A DNA stretch of 64,000 bases from positions 1,200,563 to 1,264,562 of the forward strand of contig MNCI01034636.1 in assembly GCA_015680685.1 (NCBI GenBank), given 5' to 3'. Shown piece by piece: positions 11,380 to 23,300 of this stretch. The first letter of the stretch is position 1, and each line of letters begins with the position of its first letter. The DNA is from Gnetum montanum. Lineage: Eukaryota > Streptophyta > Gnetopsida > Gnetales > Gnetaceae. The translations under genes were made by a program, and so were the position numbers. Under the pieces are notes generated by a model that saw only the letters and a list, made by a program, of their open reading frames with translations, had not been told where the DNA came from and made no database searches.

Positions 11380-12390
11380 AATGGAAGTAATTGTAGTTCT
11401 ACTATAAGTGGTATATGATCAAAAGGTCTTGATCAAGATGGAAGGACTTGATCTTGTTTCTTCTCAACTTATTCTTTAGAAATTAACACTAGTAACTTGG
11501 TAACTTGGACAAATTGGACATTGTACCAGATATAATCTAGGGTCTCAATGAATAATGATGTTGATCCATCTTCATTAATCATGATAGAGTAATTGTTGAA
11601 TTATGGTTGTTGATGAACACTATCCATTAACATAATATATTTATGAATTTTGGGATCTAATTTATCTATTGAAGATTTGAAGTAAGAAGAATATGCACTA
11701 GATAATGGAATTTCATGTTGAATTGATGGAAACATATTTTTCAAATCAATTTCATCTTTCAAGGATTCGTTTACACATCTATATTTTAAGAATTGATAAA
11801 CAGTACTTCCAACTTTTGCATTAAAGTCTTCAAAAAGATTGAATGACACTAAGTTGATATTGGTATGGCTTAGGAATAACATATTATAAAATTTCCTTTA
11901 TTTTCTTAATCAAGTATGTCCTTGGACAAAGTCTAACATCTGGACATGTTGATTTGAAAAGTAAATGTGTGTTAACCACACATATACATTTTTCTAATAA
12001 CTCAATTTTTACTAATAATGCCAAAGCTATGTGGCTTCTTTGGAATCTTGAGAATTCTTTCATTCCCATGATTTGAAGTTCTGGGACACCAAAACTCATA
12101 TCTTCTAATCTCCATTCAAATATTTATACTAATTCAAACTTGGCTTCTTTATAAAAGATCTCACAATCATTCATGTTGTGATTTCTACAATAGGCTAATT
12201 TGTATGGCTTGAAAGAAGAACTTCTAAAAAAATATTTTTTCTTGTAAATACCTTTGTATCCAATCTTTTCCAAGTCTAGTTGAAATTAGTAGAGGAATTC
12301 CCATGACAAGACTTCTTGTAGGCACAAGACATCATCATTCAAATCTTATAATTCTGCTAAGATGCATGCATATTGATACTTTTGCTTGCC
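11380..12390 (-). pseudogene. captured CCR4-type deadenylase (EEP domain) fragment, copy 1
   Basis: Minus-strand frames, broken by stops and shifts, spell the motif series of exonuclease-endonuclease-phosphatase proteins of the CCR4/nocturnin group in the right order: DVLCLQEV (12333-12310; catalytic Glu), GYKGIYKKK, KFELV, VVNTHLLF with a following DVRL (about 11990-11930), EDFNAKVGSTVYQFL (about 11845; the DxN site), IPLSSAYSSYF, ETLDYI, and FDH for the catalytic SDH (about 11420). LQE to the final His spans about 300 codons, near the family distance, so no large introns are present, which suggests capture of a cDNA. CCR4 shortens mRNA poly(A) tails in the CCR4-NOT complex. The fragment is sense relative to T1 and lies just before its 3' LTR. 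Not functional: several stops. A second decayed copy is in Tb. Confidence 0.78.
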
Positions 12391-14538
12391 CAATGTCTAT
12401 GGTGGATATAGTGGATATTTTCCTTCATTGGATAGGGATCTTGAGAGCACATTCTATGTTTACACTTTCATTCCTATTCTTGGATTCTCTCCCAAGCCAT
12501 TTCTATTCATGGGTATCATACACCTTGTTGGAATAAGATTATGACATTTCTTGCTATTCTACCATATGATTTGGTTGTAGGATGAATTAATATATATATT
12601 TTTGACTATTTCAGTTTACCAACTAATTCATTAACTAATTTTGGATTAGTAACATCTAGCTACATTATCTAAATTCTTAACAACCTTTCTACCATTCTTA
12701 AGACATTAACTTTGGCAATGTAACTAATGGCATACTAGGGATTAGAGAGTTAAGACACACTATTTCTACCCCAATTAAGACATACTAGGGGTTAGTGATT
12801 TAAGGCTAACTATCATCATAAGCTAGAAATTTAATCATAGGATGATGAGATGACAAGTTGATGGATCCAACGTTATCCATGAAGCTTCGTGGAAGGCAAG
12901 CTTCTGCAGTGTTTGCAAAGCTCTATGGGAGGCAAGCTTCCATGGTGTCTATAGTGCTCATAAAAACTATAGACTACCATAATATATAGTGGATTTTTTG
13001 ATGAAGATAGTGGCAATGACAGTGGTAGTGATGTTGGTGTAGGGGCAAACAATGCATGCAACAATGGTGGAGCACAGTGAGAAATATAGAGGAAAATGCA
13101 GAGACCAACATAAAACATGGAGGCCACGGTAAGCAAAGAGCATAAAATACTATGGTAGGTATAGGCATGGTAGAAACTATAGGTAGGAAAGGTTGGTGTG
13201 ACACATATGGGATAATGAGAGAGGTGTAGATGAGGTAAGGTTTGGGGTATTCGGTAGTAGCAGTGGAGATGCAACAAGGTTGCATAGGCCTTGATGGCCC
13301 ATGGTGGTGGAAGAAGTCATAGTGGTGGTAGTGTTGATGGCAAGTACAGAAGTAGCAGTGGCCACATTGAATGGAAGTGGGCAGCAAATATGGAAGACAA
13401 CGACTGTAGGCAATGCCATAAGGATGGCCAATAGTGATGGGTGGTGAAGGTAGGCATGAGAGATCCCATGCTAGCCTTTTGGCCAATGTATCTAGCTAGT
13501 GTTATAGCTTGGTTGACTGCAATCTAGCATGCTTAGGTTGTATAGTCTAACCATGTTGTAGCATAGCTTGCTGGTGTTGCAACCAAAATTAGTAGCTAGG
13601 GTCTAACCCTTATGGTTAGGGCCTCCTAAATTTTTTTTTGATATATTTAAAATTTTTAATTAATTTTATTTTTATTTTTATTAATTTTTTAAAAAGGGTG
13701 GGAATTCGGATTTGAATCCCAACCCTTGACTTATTTTATTTTTATGAATTTAAAATTTTGGAAAAGTTGGAATTATGGATTTGAATCCCAGCTCCAAAAG
13801 TTTGATATTCAATTTTTTCAACTTATTATTATTATTTTATTTTGACATGGATAATGATAAACTTTAAATGGCGATATATTCCAAATTGTAATCTTGGGAT
13901 GAAATTTGTATTGTTAAAATCATCTCGATGAGTACTACATGTTAGACAAGATTTTAGGGTCCAAAAACTAAGTTAGATAATTAGTGTGAAAGCCCAAAAT
14001 AACCTATTTTGTTGAATTGACATTACTAGGCTAACATATGGGAATCCTGAGGACTCTAAGATGACTCAAACTTGATTATAAATGATATACCAACCATTGA
14101 ATGCAATAATAATATTTTTATCCTATGATTTGGCACGTATGATGTCTATCCTCTCGTAACAAGATTATGCCCTAGGTATTAAGGAGAAGTAAGACATCAC
14201 ATATTACCTACTAAGTATTGGTTTCCTTGTAGGTTTCATGATAGTAAATGTTATTGGTTGAGTAGGGATGAGATAATCTTATGGCTAGTTTAACCTTCTT
14301 AAAACTTATTAGTATCTTTACAAGTGTTAGGTAAGGATAGGTAACACCAAGTTACATGGACTAAGTATTTAGGAATAACAAATTCCAAACCCAGCATGAC
14401 TACTAGTGTTCTAGGAAAAACTTAACAATGGCCTTAATCAATTAAGATTCTAATACTATTGCAAGATGGGTAAGAGTTACTTGGACTTGTGTTTCCTAGT
14501 CTTACTAATGTCTCTTGCAGTTGATGAATTTTGGTAAG
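12391..14538. other. T1 internal region without recognisable coding sequence
   Basis: 12391-12860 is shared with Tb (about 33300-33662), including CACTAGGGATTAGTGAT-like words. 12870-13490 is GC-richer with short AAGCTTC and GTGGTAGTG-type repeats; its long minus frame (13486-12974) is His/Tyr/Pro-rich low complexity and probably not a gene. 13620-13800 holds two copies of GGATTTGAATCCCA in a roughly 85-bp direct repeat. The remaining sequence to 14538 shows nothing I can name. Confidence 0.55.
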
Positions 14539-15111
14539 TGTAACATCTCCATTCCTAAACGGTGCTACTACATAATGAAGACGATATCTCTTCATAGCTA
14601 ATTGTAAGATTAGTATAACAAGACTTGAATAGAAAGTTATAATTAAGACTTGAAAGGGTGCATTGTAATAAAAAACATGTCTCTTGAGCTAACCTTTTGG
14701 TGTTTGACCTAAGGCATTTATACCTAGGCTTAAAGGTCATGCTAACATGGAGTGGTGAAGCCAATAAAGGCAAGTCATGGATGTTGGTTGAAACAAGATA
14801 GGAAGAGGATTGGCCATTACTTTTGGTTGGGTTGTGGGCCTAACCATGATGGTATTGTTGGATTTCCTCTAAGGGATAGATGTCAAGAAAAGAAAACCCC
14901 AAGGAACACCCTTAGAGCATGATCTGGATACACTATTCCATATCAATAAAGCATTCTTTCCTCTTTCTTCTGCATTTTTCCTACTATTTTCGTTACACAT
15001 AATGTTGAATGTTACATATATTTGACGTTTGGTATATTGTCTTCTTATGCATAATGCCTAATATAATGTATATTTGACATTTGCCATGACATTCGAGAAC
15101 ACGATGTCACA
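14539..15111 (+). mobile_element. solo LTR T2, inverted relative to T1
   Basis: 573 bp beginning TGTAACATCTCCATTCC and ending GATGTCACA, the reverse complement of the 15495-16066 LTR along its whole length (for example TTTGACCTAAGGCATTTATA near 14705 against TATAAATGCCTTAGGTCAAA at 31079). Flanks GTAAG and ATGAG match at 3 of 5 positions, so the target duplication is decayed or uncertain. It sits inside T1 as a nested solo copy. Confidence 0.75.
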
Positions 15112-15481
15112 ATGAGGCATACTCAAATCTTCCTTGGTCAGTGATATTCATGAAAGTTACCTTACAAAGAAATCTTCTTCATTGATGGGATTATCTTGAA
15201 CATGATAACATTCATAGAAATAACTTATGAATGAATCTTGTTAGTTGAGAGGGTTCATGTTGAATATGATGCATGTTTGTGATTCTCTCATAGATGTGTG
15301 GTCTCAAAATCTATTTGTCCATTAAAAATGTATTGAAGGATAACTTCTAGCTAGTATGGATCATCTTGCACATAAGGTGCATTTGGTGATGATATGTGTC
15401 TCTTTATGGCTTCTGGATCCATGGTTCATCATTGGATTACAGTCAGCTCATGATTTTGATTGGCCCTTAAATCATGGTTTT
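15112..15481. other. T1 internal region next to PBS, nothing recognised
   Basis: AT-rich sequence with several CATGAT/ATCATGG words; no ORF or domain seen. By position it is the 5' leader of T1. Confidence 0.5.
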
Positions 15482-15492
15482 CTCCAATACTA
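15482..15492 (-). other. PBS-like site of T1 (initiator tRNA-Met type)
   Basis: The minus strand reads TAGTATTGGAG two bases inside the LTR; the plant initiator tRNA-Met complement is TGGTATCAGAG (8 of 11 match). Position fits a PBS, but the match alone is weak. Confidence 0.45.
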
Positions 15493-15494
15493 AA

Positions 15495-16066
15495 TGTGAC
15501 ATCCTATTCTTGGATGTCATGGAAAATTTCAAATATACATTATATTAGACATTATGCATAAGAATATAACATAGTAAATGTCAAATATGTGTGACATTTA
15601 ACATTAAGCATAAAGAAAATAATAAAGAAAATGCAAAAGGAAAAGGAAAAGAATGCTTTATTAATGTAGATTAATGTATCTCAATTGTGATCTGAGTGTT
15701 TCTTAGGGTTTTATTCCTTTAGGATCTATTCCTTAGAGACAATCTAGCATTTCTACCATGGTTAGGCCTATCACCGGCTAGAAGGAATGGCTACTCCTCT
15801 TATTGTCTCGATTTACTTGACACTTGTTACTTGTCTTTACTGACTCTGAAACTCCATGTTGATATGACCTCTAATGCCTAGCTATAAATACTTTCATTTA
15901 AACCATCAAAGGTTACCTCAAAATACACATAAGTTATTATAATTTACCCATTCAGTTCTTAATTAAAACTTGCACTTTTAGGTTTTGTTACGATAATCAT
16001 AACACTTGTTATGAAGAGACACATCTTCATTATGTAGTGACATCATTTGGGAATGGGAATGTTATA
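15495..16066 (-). repeat. 5' LTR of T1
   Basis: 572 bp; on the plus strand it runs from TGTGACATCCTATTC to GGGAATGTTATA. Full-length match to T4 (30689-31263), T5 (31296-31811) and, inverted, T2. The minus-strand start TATAAC (for TGTAAC) is shared with the T1 3' LTR. Confidence 0.8.
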
Positions 16067-16512
16067 GAATTTTATTAGCATGTAGGTTATTGCATTCTTA
16101 GTGATCATTCCTCAATTCTATGATAAGTATGACATGTAGTCCTTGAACAATGCATTGTAGTCTTTGGTTTATCCTCTTATTCTTGCATTGTGTAGTAGAA
16201 CAAACATGGATAGATTGAACAAATAGTAAGATCTTCTCTATCCTTTCCTCAATTTAATCATGAATGAGTAATACTTGAATATGATATCTTCTAGTTCTTG
16301 TTTTAGTCTTAGACTTGCTAGGTTTTTCTCTTTTAGCATGTTTTCTAATATATAAAACAAATCAATATCTATGTTTATTGAAAAAAGCCTTTTTAGCCAT
16401 CTTCCACTCATTTTCATTGAACATAGTAGATATGTCCTAGAATACATCTTTAGAACGTAGTTTATTTTCTCCAATAAGTTCATTCCTTATGAAGTATTAA
16501 CCTATATAGCAA
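16067..16512 (-). repeat. ~430-bp direct repeat, copy B, with ORF fragment 16483-16238
   Basis: Second copy of 8999-9439, starting directly at the outer end of the T1 5' LTR. It contains the 81-codon frame corresponding to that in copy A and continues beyond the point where copy A is cut by T1. Function of the frame unknown. Confidence 0.6.
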
Positions 16513-19500
16513 TTCACATACATTGTTACTAAATGAATTTCTTAATGTTTGTATAATTATCACTTTATTTTAAAAAGAATTTATAAATAATACATCCAAG
16601 ATCATATTTATCTTATTTATATGAATTACCATTTTGATTTAAATTTATGTTTGGTCATAGAACTTGTAAAATAATTGTTTGTATTATTCAAATAGAATCT
16701 AATTTATTTTCATTACATGAATCATTTGTTATATGAGTGCATTGACCATTAATACTTGAAAGAAAATTACTACAATAACTTAAAAAATTCCATTGGAAAC
16801 TAGGTATATTATTAAGATAAGAGGAAAAATATAGTGTTAACTAAATATTATGTAGGAAATATGTCATGCATGGGTAAGTATTCCTCAAACTAGTTTGTTT
16901 GCTCAATCAATGGATTTTCAAGCATCAACTCATTCATAATTTTGTGAGTTTACAATTTTTATTTGTTAGTGTCTTTTTAGAAATAAATTCAAAATCTTGA
17001 GAAACCTTGCATCTCATTAGTTTTCTTAATGAAGTTGTACCCACTTAAATTGATATATCAATATGTATGCATTCACCTTTTATGTTAAATTCATCATCTA
17101 TATCAATCATAATATTAGAGAGAATGATCAACATAATTATATGCATATACTAGCTATCATAGTGATACATCTTCAACATCTCCACTAATCTATTAATGTT
17201 CATTTTCTTTTGTATTTTTTCGTAAAAGGATTTCATCAAATACCAATCATCGTCACCTATTTGAATCATAATATGAGTTTGAATCCTAGTCATTTTTAGT
17301 GTAAATTATAAAAGTGAGTTAAATGATGACTCAAGCTACTTCAAAAAATGTTTTTAACATTGAGAATATATAATGGTGATTTCTTTTCTTTATTGGATAA
17401 TTATGGATGTTAATACATATTGAATTCTTTTGATAAAAAATCTATCATACTTTCATTAAAATTTGGGCAAAATTACTGATAATGATGGTAAAGAACATAT
17501 TGTGCTTGTATCATTAATATAAGCTTCGATTGTTGCACCTTGAGCCTTACTAGAAGCTTCTTAAACATTTCACTTCCCAGGCTATATCTTTTCAACATTT
17601 GTAACATAAGTGTCAGGATGGAATCTATGATTATATTTTTAAAAAGAATGTAAGGATCCCTACATGAAGTGCTCTTAATCTTTTTAGATATGTGCAACAC
17701 TCTTTTGTTGTTTACAAAGATTCCAACCTTCTTAGTCTCTTTAGTAACTTTGTCTAGAACTACTTCAATATAATTTGTGAACCCTTAATTTTGTTTACCA
17801 TGTTCATGCACTATGTATTTATTAAATGTTATAGTGCCTTGAATATATTTATAGTAAATAAGCTTCATTTATTTTCTAGGTAGTATTCATCACTTGTCAA
17901 ATGCTAATACATGTCTATCTAACAGGTTTTATACATATTGAAAACCTCATCCCAAAAGTTGTAGCAGTCATTTAATATTTGTAGAAAAATATCTCTCTCT
18001 TGAATACCTTTATTTAAAATTTCTTTTTATTAAAAAGGAAAAGTTAAATTTTCTATTCTATGATACACCATAGTCATGGTATCTTTTGGAAATGTATCTA
18101 GAAATATCATGTAATGATTCCCTAATATTAAAATTGAAATATATACTAATCGAAAGATATTCTTAACATCTTCTACTACCTACTTTATTGATTAGTCATG
18201 ATGTTATCTGATGCTACTACTAAACATAATATTATTCTAAATGTAATATATTTTGGTGTGCTAGATCTTCAACACATAGTAGAATATGTAATTAAGCTTC
18301 TAGTTATCTTTATTTTCTTTGCAAATCTTTGTAAATATATCTACTAATGTCAATGATCAAAGAATTAATATTGATCTAAAAGAAAATAGAAACATAATTA
18401 GTTGTTTTCACAACTATTGTGATTTAGGTATGAAATAGCTATTGAATGTAATAGTACACAATGAAACTACGTAGACATATCACTTTTCTCAAAATGTTCT
18501 TGAACCTTGGTATCTAATTTAGATTTTTGTAACAAAATTTTAGCTATGAGAATTGTATATTGCATGTTCAATAACCAAAATCCAATTCTTGCATTGAAAG
18601 GATTAAAATATTTTTAAGCTCTAATAAATTTCCAATTGTCAAATTCGTTGGCATCAAATAGACATTCATACAATCTTATGTTCATTTTGTTAAGAAAGTT
18701 ATCAATTATATTTTGCATATGATTGTTACTTATAGAACAAATTCTATACTTTTCTATAACATCCACACACATGTTAATATTAACTAGGATTAGATTATCC
18801 ATCATAGGAATAGGTTATTTATGTGATATTTTCTTCCTTCTAAAATACTTATAAGTCATCTAATATTTGTTTAATAGTTGATTTAATAGCTTCATGGAAT
18901 AGTTACATAATTGGCCTTCTTGCATCAAAGATAAGATGGTACTAAATGTAAACTTTGTAAGATATCTTCATTATAGTCCTCATCAATCATACTATGAAAG
19001 ATTTATTTTCATTCACTTGCATGTTCAATACTTTATTAATGTAGGAAACAATATTTTGCATTAACTTTTCCTTCATAATATTGAATATCAATATGATAAT
19101 CCCTTGTAATTTTTTTCTCTTCAATGATTTTTATGATAAACAAATTGAGATGTAATGAACCCTTTTTCATTCTAATTGTTATGGATGTTGCATGAATCTA
19201 TACATGGATGTCAACATACTAATCATGGATGTTCTTTACATATTATATGATAATAATTGTCTTATAAGTTTGTGAACTCTTATTTAGAGGATATAGTTAC
19301 ATGTCACTATATTTCTCCTTCTAGGCTTGAACGTCAACATATCAATTACCAATTGTAAGTATTCATGCTACACATATGATCATTTGGAATATTATACTAT
19401 AGGAATGAGTGTCATGATAATAGAAACATGCATAATAAAAACATGTAGTGCATTAGCAAATATTATTTGATCATTACATAGTTGGAGGATGAAATCATGC

Positions 19501-21010
19501 TTACTCACAGGACACTTCAAGGCTAATTGACTCTACCTAAAGAATAAAAAATTTGATCATTACATAACTGAGTGATGAAATAATTCATATTGTAGAGACA
19601 CTATACAAGGTAATGGCATGAGGTTAGCCATAACAAAGAGATAGTATACTACTTACTGGCTATTTTTGGAGGTAATTATCTTATCATGACAAGTGAAAGT
19701 GATGATGAATCATAATGACTATTAAGAATGATAAACTCTTTATAGTCTAAGTTAGAATTAATACTTAACTATAATACAATATTATTACTAGTTCTATAAT
19801 ATTATTTACTCATTACACAACTAAGGAATGAGCAACATCTCATACCTTTATTAGTTCTAGTATACACTTTGGAAACTCTTAGTTTAGTTATTTCAAATGC
19901 CCATGTTATGATTTAGAAGCTAGAAAAAAATAAAAAAATAAAACAAATTCAACAAGCCCAAATTCAAGGTGATAAAAGGCCATATTTACATATGAAAATA
20001 CAATGAAAGAATATGAAAGATAAAGATCAAGTGACGTCAAAATAACTCCTTTGTAAAATAGGAACCAAAGTCGTGTAACTTATATTTAAATTACTTTACC
20101 ATATAAAAAAAGATAGGAAATTTTATTATTTTTACCTTTATATTGATGCACATATGTAATTAGAGAATGGCTCAATCTTTGAAGTCTCTTCAATTTCTAA
20201 TCCATTTTCCCATAAAATATATTTGTTCCATCATACACTATTATGGCCCCATCTTTTAACTATAAATATTGGACAAATGATATTTTTAATTGATGTAATC
20301 AATGTTGTTGTGGGAAATTGATGCTAAAAAAAAGGATTAAAGATATTACAAAATTTATCTCATCTTGTAATTTTATCATTATTCTTAAGTTATTAACAAT
20401 TTATAAATCATTATTTTTCTATCAATTCACATTGTTCAACATTTTATCCTTATTCAATAGTTATCCAATAACTACAGAAATTACATTAAAAGTTTTCAGT
20501 TCCACATATTTATAGTTCATCATCAACAACATTTCCATTAAATCATTTTCATCATTTTTTTTTTACAAATCTAGTCTAGTAGCAAATCTAAAAGTTAAAC
20601 AATTACAAAAATGGAATCCATTCATTTCCCATGAAATTTAACTCATTTAATTCTATTCATCACTCCAAATTATTTAACAATTCAAGATAACTTCAATAAA
20701 CCAAGTTTCGTTCAAATATAACATAAAAATATTGAAATTTCTATGATCTTCAGTTTCACCACAACTTGTGGTCAAGTCATGCTATTGCAATTTTTCTAGA
20801 CCTCAAGTTCATCATGACTTGTAGTAATTTAGTTTCTAGATTTTCATAAACCATGATCCATGGTTCACTTGTGATTGAGCACCATGAATTCACAATGAAT
20901 CATGATTAACTCATAATATCAACCTTGACTTATGGTTTCCTTGTCGATGACATAAAATTGAAACTATTACCCATGGTTACCTCATGATTTAGCAAATAAA
21001 GAAAGGTGAA
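16513..21010. other. AT-rich region with unidentified ORF scraps
   Basis: Minus frames at 17700-17473 (75 codons) and 18805-18614 (63 codons) have a more protein-like composition than neighbours; the second continues past one TAA with FNARIGFWLLNMQYTILIAK, so it may be a relic of a real gene. I cannot name it. Around 19475-19860 words such as CATTACATAACT and GATGAAAT recall the 135-bp array at 26420-27760. From 20760 to 20990 CATGACTTGTGG/CCATGGTT words recur. No intact gene. Confidence 0.5.
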
Positions 21011-22200
21011 TGTTGACCTCTTAGTATGTCAAAAACCTGGAAAATGTAGAATGTGGAAAATGTATTTGTATTGCCTTGTAGGTCTAAGGATAGATCAAGA
21101 GCATGATGAGATTAGGACAATAACATAATCAAGAGCTTTAATGTATTAAGATAGTAGATTGGGACAAAGAGCAAGTCTTGAGTCAAAACAAGAGCTACAT
21201 TGAGATGACAAGAAGATCCAAGACTTCAAGACAAGAGCTAAACTAGAATGAGAGCTATGTTGGGATGACAAGATAAGATTTAGGATGGAAGAGAATTCTA
21301 TGAGCCAAATGAAGATGTTTGGGAATTTCCAAGATGTTGAAATGTCAAAACAATGATTCAAAGTTCAATGTGCTTGTAGGGTAGACATCTCACATTGGTA
21401 GAAGACATCTAACTCTTGGAAAAAGTGTCTAAGAGTATATGTCTATGGGTAGATGTCTACATATCCAGGTAGATGTCTTTCCAGAATTAACAGTGTTGAC
21501 AAAAAGACATCTCCACTTTAAATTAGATGTCTCAAATAGTTGTTATCTAGATATTGGACAAATTTCTAGGGGTTTTTGGAAGCTCTAAGAGTATTAAAAA
21601 AGGTGGAATTCATGAGAAATAAGTGAAACCATTTGTTGAATATTTATCCTTGGCTTCTCAAAAAGTGAATTTATTTTGTTCTTAATTGTTTCATCATTTG
21701 TAATGTGTTATATGTGCTAAGAACCTTGTTTCAAGGAATTTGTAATTTGAGTTACACTCTTTCCTTGAATTTTTTTTCTTCCTACTTGTAAGCCCTATAG
21801 GGTTGATTTGCTTCTTGTAAAAATGCATCTTGTGATATTATTAGGATCTTGTGGGATTGAGTGATTTTGCAGTGATGAAACACTCCAGTGTAGAGCTCAT
21901 ATTTTGTAAAGGTTGTGGGATCCTTTAAACCACATTTTGAGCTTGTTGGGATCTAATGTGATTGAGTGTTTTTCTAGCAATAAAAAACTCCAAATAGAGC
22001 TCAAATCTTACAAAGTATGTGGTATCCTTAAAATCCCATTTTCTAAGAAACAAAATTTGGAGGTATACAAGGATTCTACCCTTCAAGTGTGGAGGTACCC
22101 AAGTTGGGGAACCATGTAAAAATTGTGTAAGGTTTTTGGTGGCTATATTTCTTTTAATTAGGGAACTCATTCAACCCTCCTTGTAAGTTCTTGATTCTCA
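21011..22200 (+). repeat. 5' LTR of E3
   Basis: Begins TGTTGACCTCTTAGTATGTC and ends AAGTTCTTGATTCTCA; 1190 bp, matching 24810-25958. An AGATGTCT/AGACATCT cluster lies at about 21385-21540, upstream of AGTATTAAAAAAGG. Confidence 0.85.
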
Positions 22201-22202
22201 AG

Positions 22203-22214
22203 TGATATCAAATC
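22203..22214 (+). other. PBS of E3 (initiator tRNA-Met type)
   Basis: TGATATCAAATC two bases after the LTR, against TGGTATCAGAGC expected; three transition/transversion differences. Confidence 0.65.
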
Positions 22215-22280
22215 CCAATACTCCTAATTTTGAGCATAACAAATCAAGAGTGAATGATGGAAGGAGGATCATAAATCTAA

Positions 22281-22517
22281 TTGCCAATGTTCAATGGGAT
22301 CACCTTCACATGTTGGAAGACTCGAATGCAAGAGTTCTTTAAGTACATAAGGTTCTTAGCTTGGGAATTCATCTTGGATGGATGCACTCAACTCATTAGC
22401 AGCATTTTGGGAAATAAATGTAAGACTAGAGGTAAGCAATATAAACTTTCAAATTTTGCTACCTTTTCTACAGAATGCACAATATGTTATAGAAGAGGCC
22501 ATATGACCTCTGAATGA
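22281..22517 (+). pseudogene. copia gag remnant with broken zinc knuckle (E3)
   Basis: Starts MPMFNGITFTCWKTRMQEFF, the usual N-terminus of plant copia Gag (FNGxNFxxWKxRM). After DGCTQLI it jumps directly to a CCHC-type knuckle CTICYRRGHMTSE; the middle of Gag is missing. The last cysteine of the CX2CX4HX4C motif is replaced by TGA (one base from TGT), ending the frame. In E2 the same knuckle is intact as CWICYGRGHVVFEC at 35553-35594. Confidence 0.8.
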
Positions 22518-22646
22518 TCTAATGTTTATAGGTCACAAAAGAATGAGTATAGTGAAGAAAGAAGAAGAAGTAACATCTATATAAGTTGGGATGATGAAGA
22601 GGAAACAAGAAATACATATAAAGATTCATATCTTTCATATATAGTC

Positions 22647-22901
22647 TTGGAAAATCAAGAACCCATCAATGATTCAATCTCTAATCATGAAGCTAAAAGA
22701 GATGAGTCTTCTTTGGAAGAAAGGTATGAGCTACTTTGTAATGAGCTAATTTCCTTTCAAACTTTATGTAGCAAAATAAAAAAATCCATGTATACTAAAG
22801 AAATAGAGATAGCTCAACTTAATATAAAGTGCTTAAATCATAAAAAGGAAAAATCAAACCTAAAGGTTAAGGTAGAAAAGATAACTCTTTTCTATAAGTA
22901 G
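22647..22901 (+). pseudogene. gag-pol spacer remnant (E3)
   Basis: An 84-codon Glu/Lys/Leu-rich frame, including SSLEERYELLCNELISFQTL. The equivalent region of E2 (35700-35960) has a similar MLHEEIISFQNSCN-type segment just after the zinc knuckle, so this is the coiled-coil-like spacer between Gag knuckle and protease. No catalytic motif. Confidence 0.6.
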
Positions 22902-23009
22902 ATTAAGGATTTTTCAAATTTGAAGCTCATCAATGATAGGTTAACACAAGAGAAGGAGATTCTAGAAATTGTGCCTTCCCACTATAAAACATATATAAGA
23001 ACTTCATCA

Positions 23010-23300
23010 AATAGAAGATATGGGGACTATGGGAACTTGTTTGGAGGTGCTTAGAGGTTCCAGACCTCAAAATGAGCATCTTCAATTTTTGGCATTGGCA
23101 GGTTAGACATCTACTCTAATAGTTAGATGTCTCAGTTGCATTTAAGACATCTCATTTTGATAGCAGGAATCTATCTCAAGAGGTATACATCTATCACATG
23201 ATTTCAATGCATATACTTTGACATCTTTGTACTCAAGCAAAACATCTATTGTTTCTTCAAGACATCTTGTACAAATTTTAATGAACATTTATTGCATAAG
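23010..23300 (+). repeat. fragment of D-type LTR inside E3
   Basis: TATGGGGAC, GAACTTGTTTGG and GGTTCCAGACCTCAAAA match D's 5' LTR at 51975-52025 in the same order, followed by the AGATGTCT/AGACATCT cluster (23105-23270) and CTTCAAGACATCTTGTAC like 52187-52206. Ends are not clear and no target duplication is visible. Confidence 0.65.

Larger units (their letters stand above)
9440..16066 (-). mobile_element. LTR element T1 carrying a CCR4-like gene fragment
   Basis: Minus-oriented element with 5' LTR at 16066-15495, PBS-like site at 15492-15482, no gag or pol that I can see, a CCR4-like deadenylase fragment (about 12390-11380), a PPT (10929-10915) and 3' LTR at 10914-9440. Both LTRs start TATAAC where the family has TGTAAC, which supports pairing. 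Flanking pentamers are TAATT (9435-9439) and GAATT (16067-16071), 4 of 5 matching. Two later insertions sit inside: solo LTR C in the 3' LTR and inverted solo LTR T2 in the body. Lack of pol makes it non-autonomous. The GGGGGTAGA-type PPT and TGTAACATCC ends resemble plant Ty3/gypsy (Tekay-like) elements, an inference. Confidence 0.7.

Noticed and set aside
12974-13486. 170-codon minus ORF, His/Tyr/Pro-rich
   Set aside because: Low-complexity translation of a GTGGTAGTG-rich stretch; overlapping frames (13431-13177, 13277-12873) are equally open, so openness reflects composition.
9440-16066. T1 as a plus-strand element
   Set aside because: The GGGGGTAGA PPT, the TGTAAC start of the LTR and the CCR4 frames all read on the minus strand; in the plus direction there is no PBS after the left LTR.
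17473-17700. Possible exportin/importin-like (HEAT repeat) remnant
   Set aside because: A few words resembled exportin by eye, but the similarity did not continue in one frame; too weak to name.
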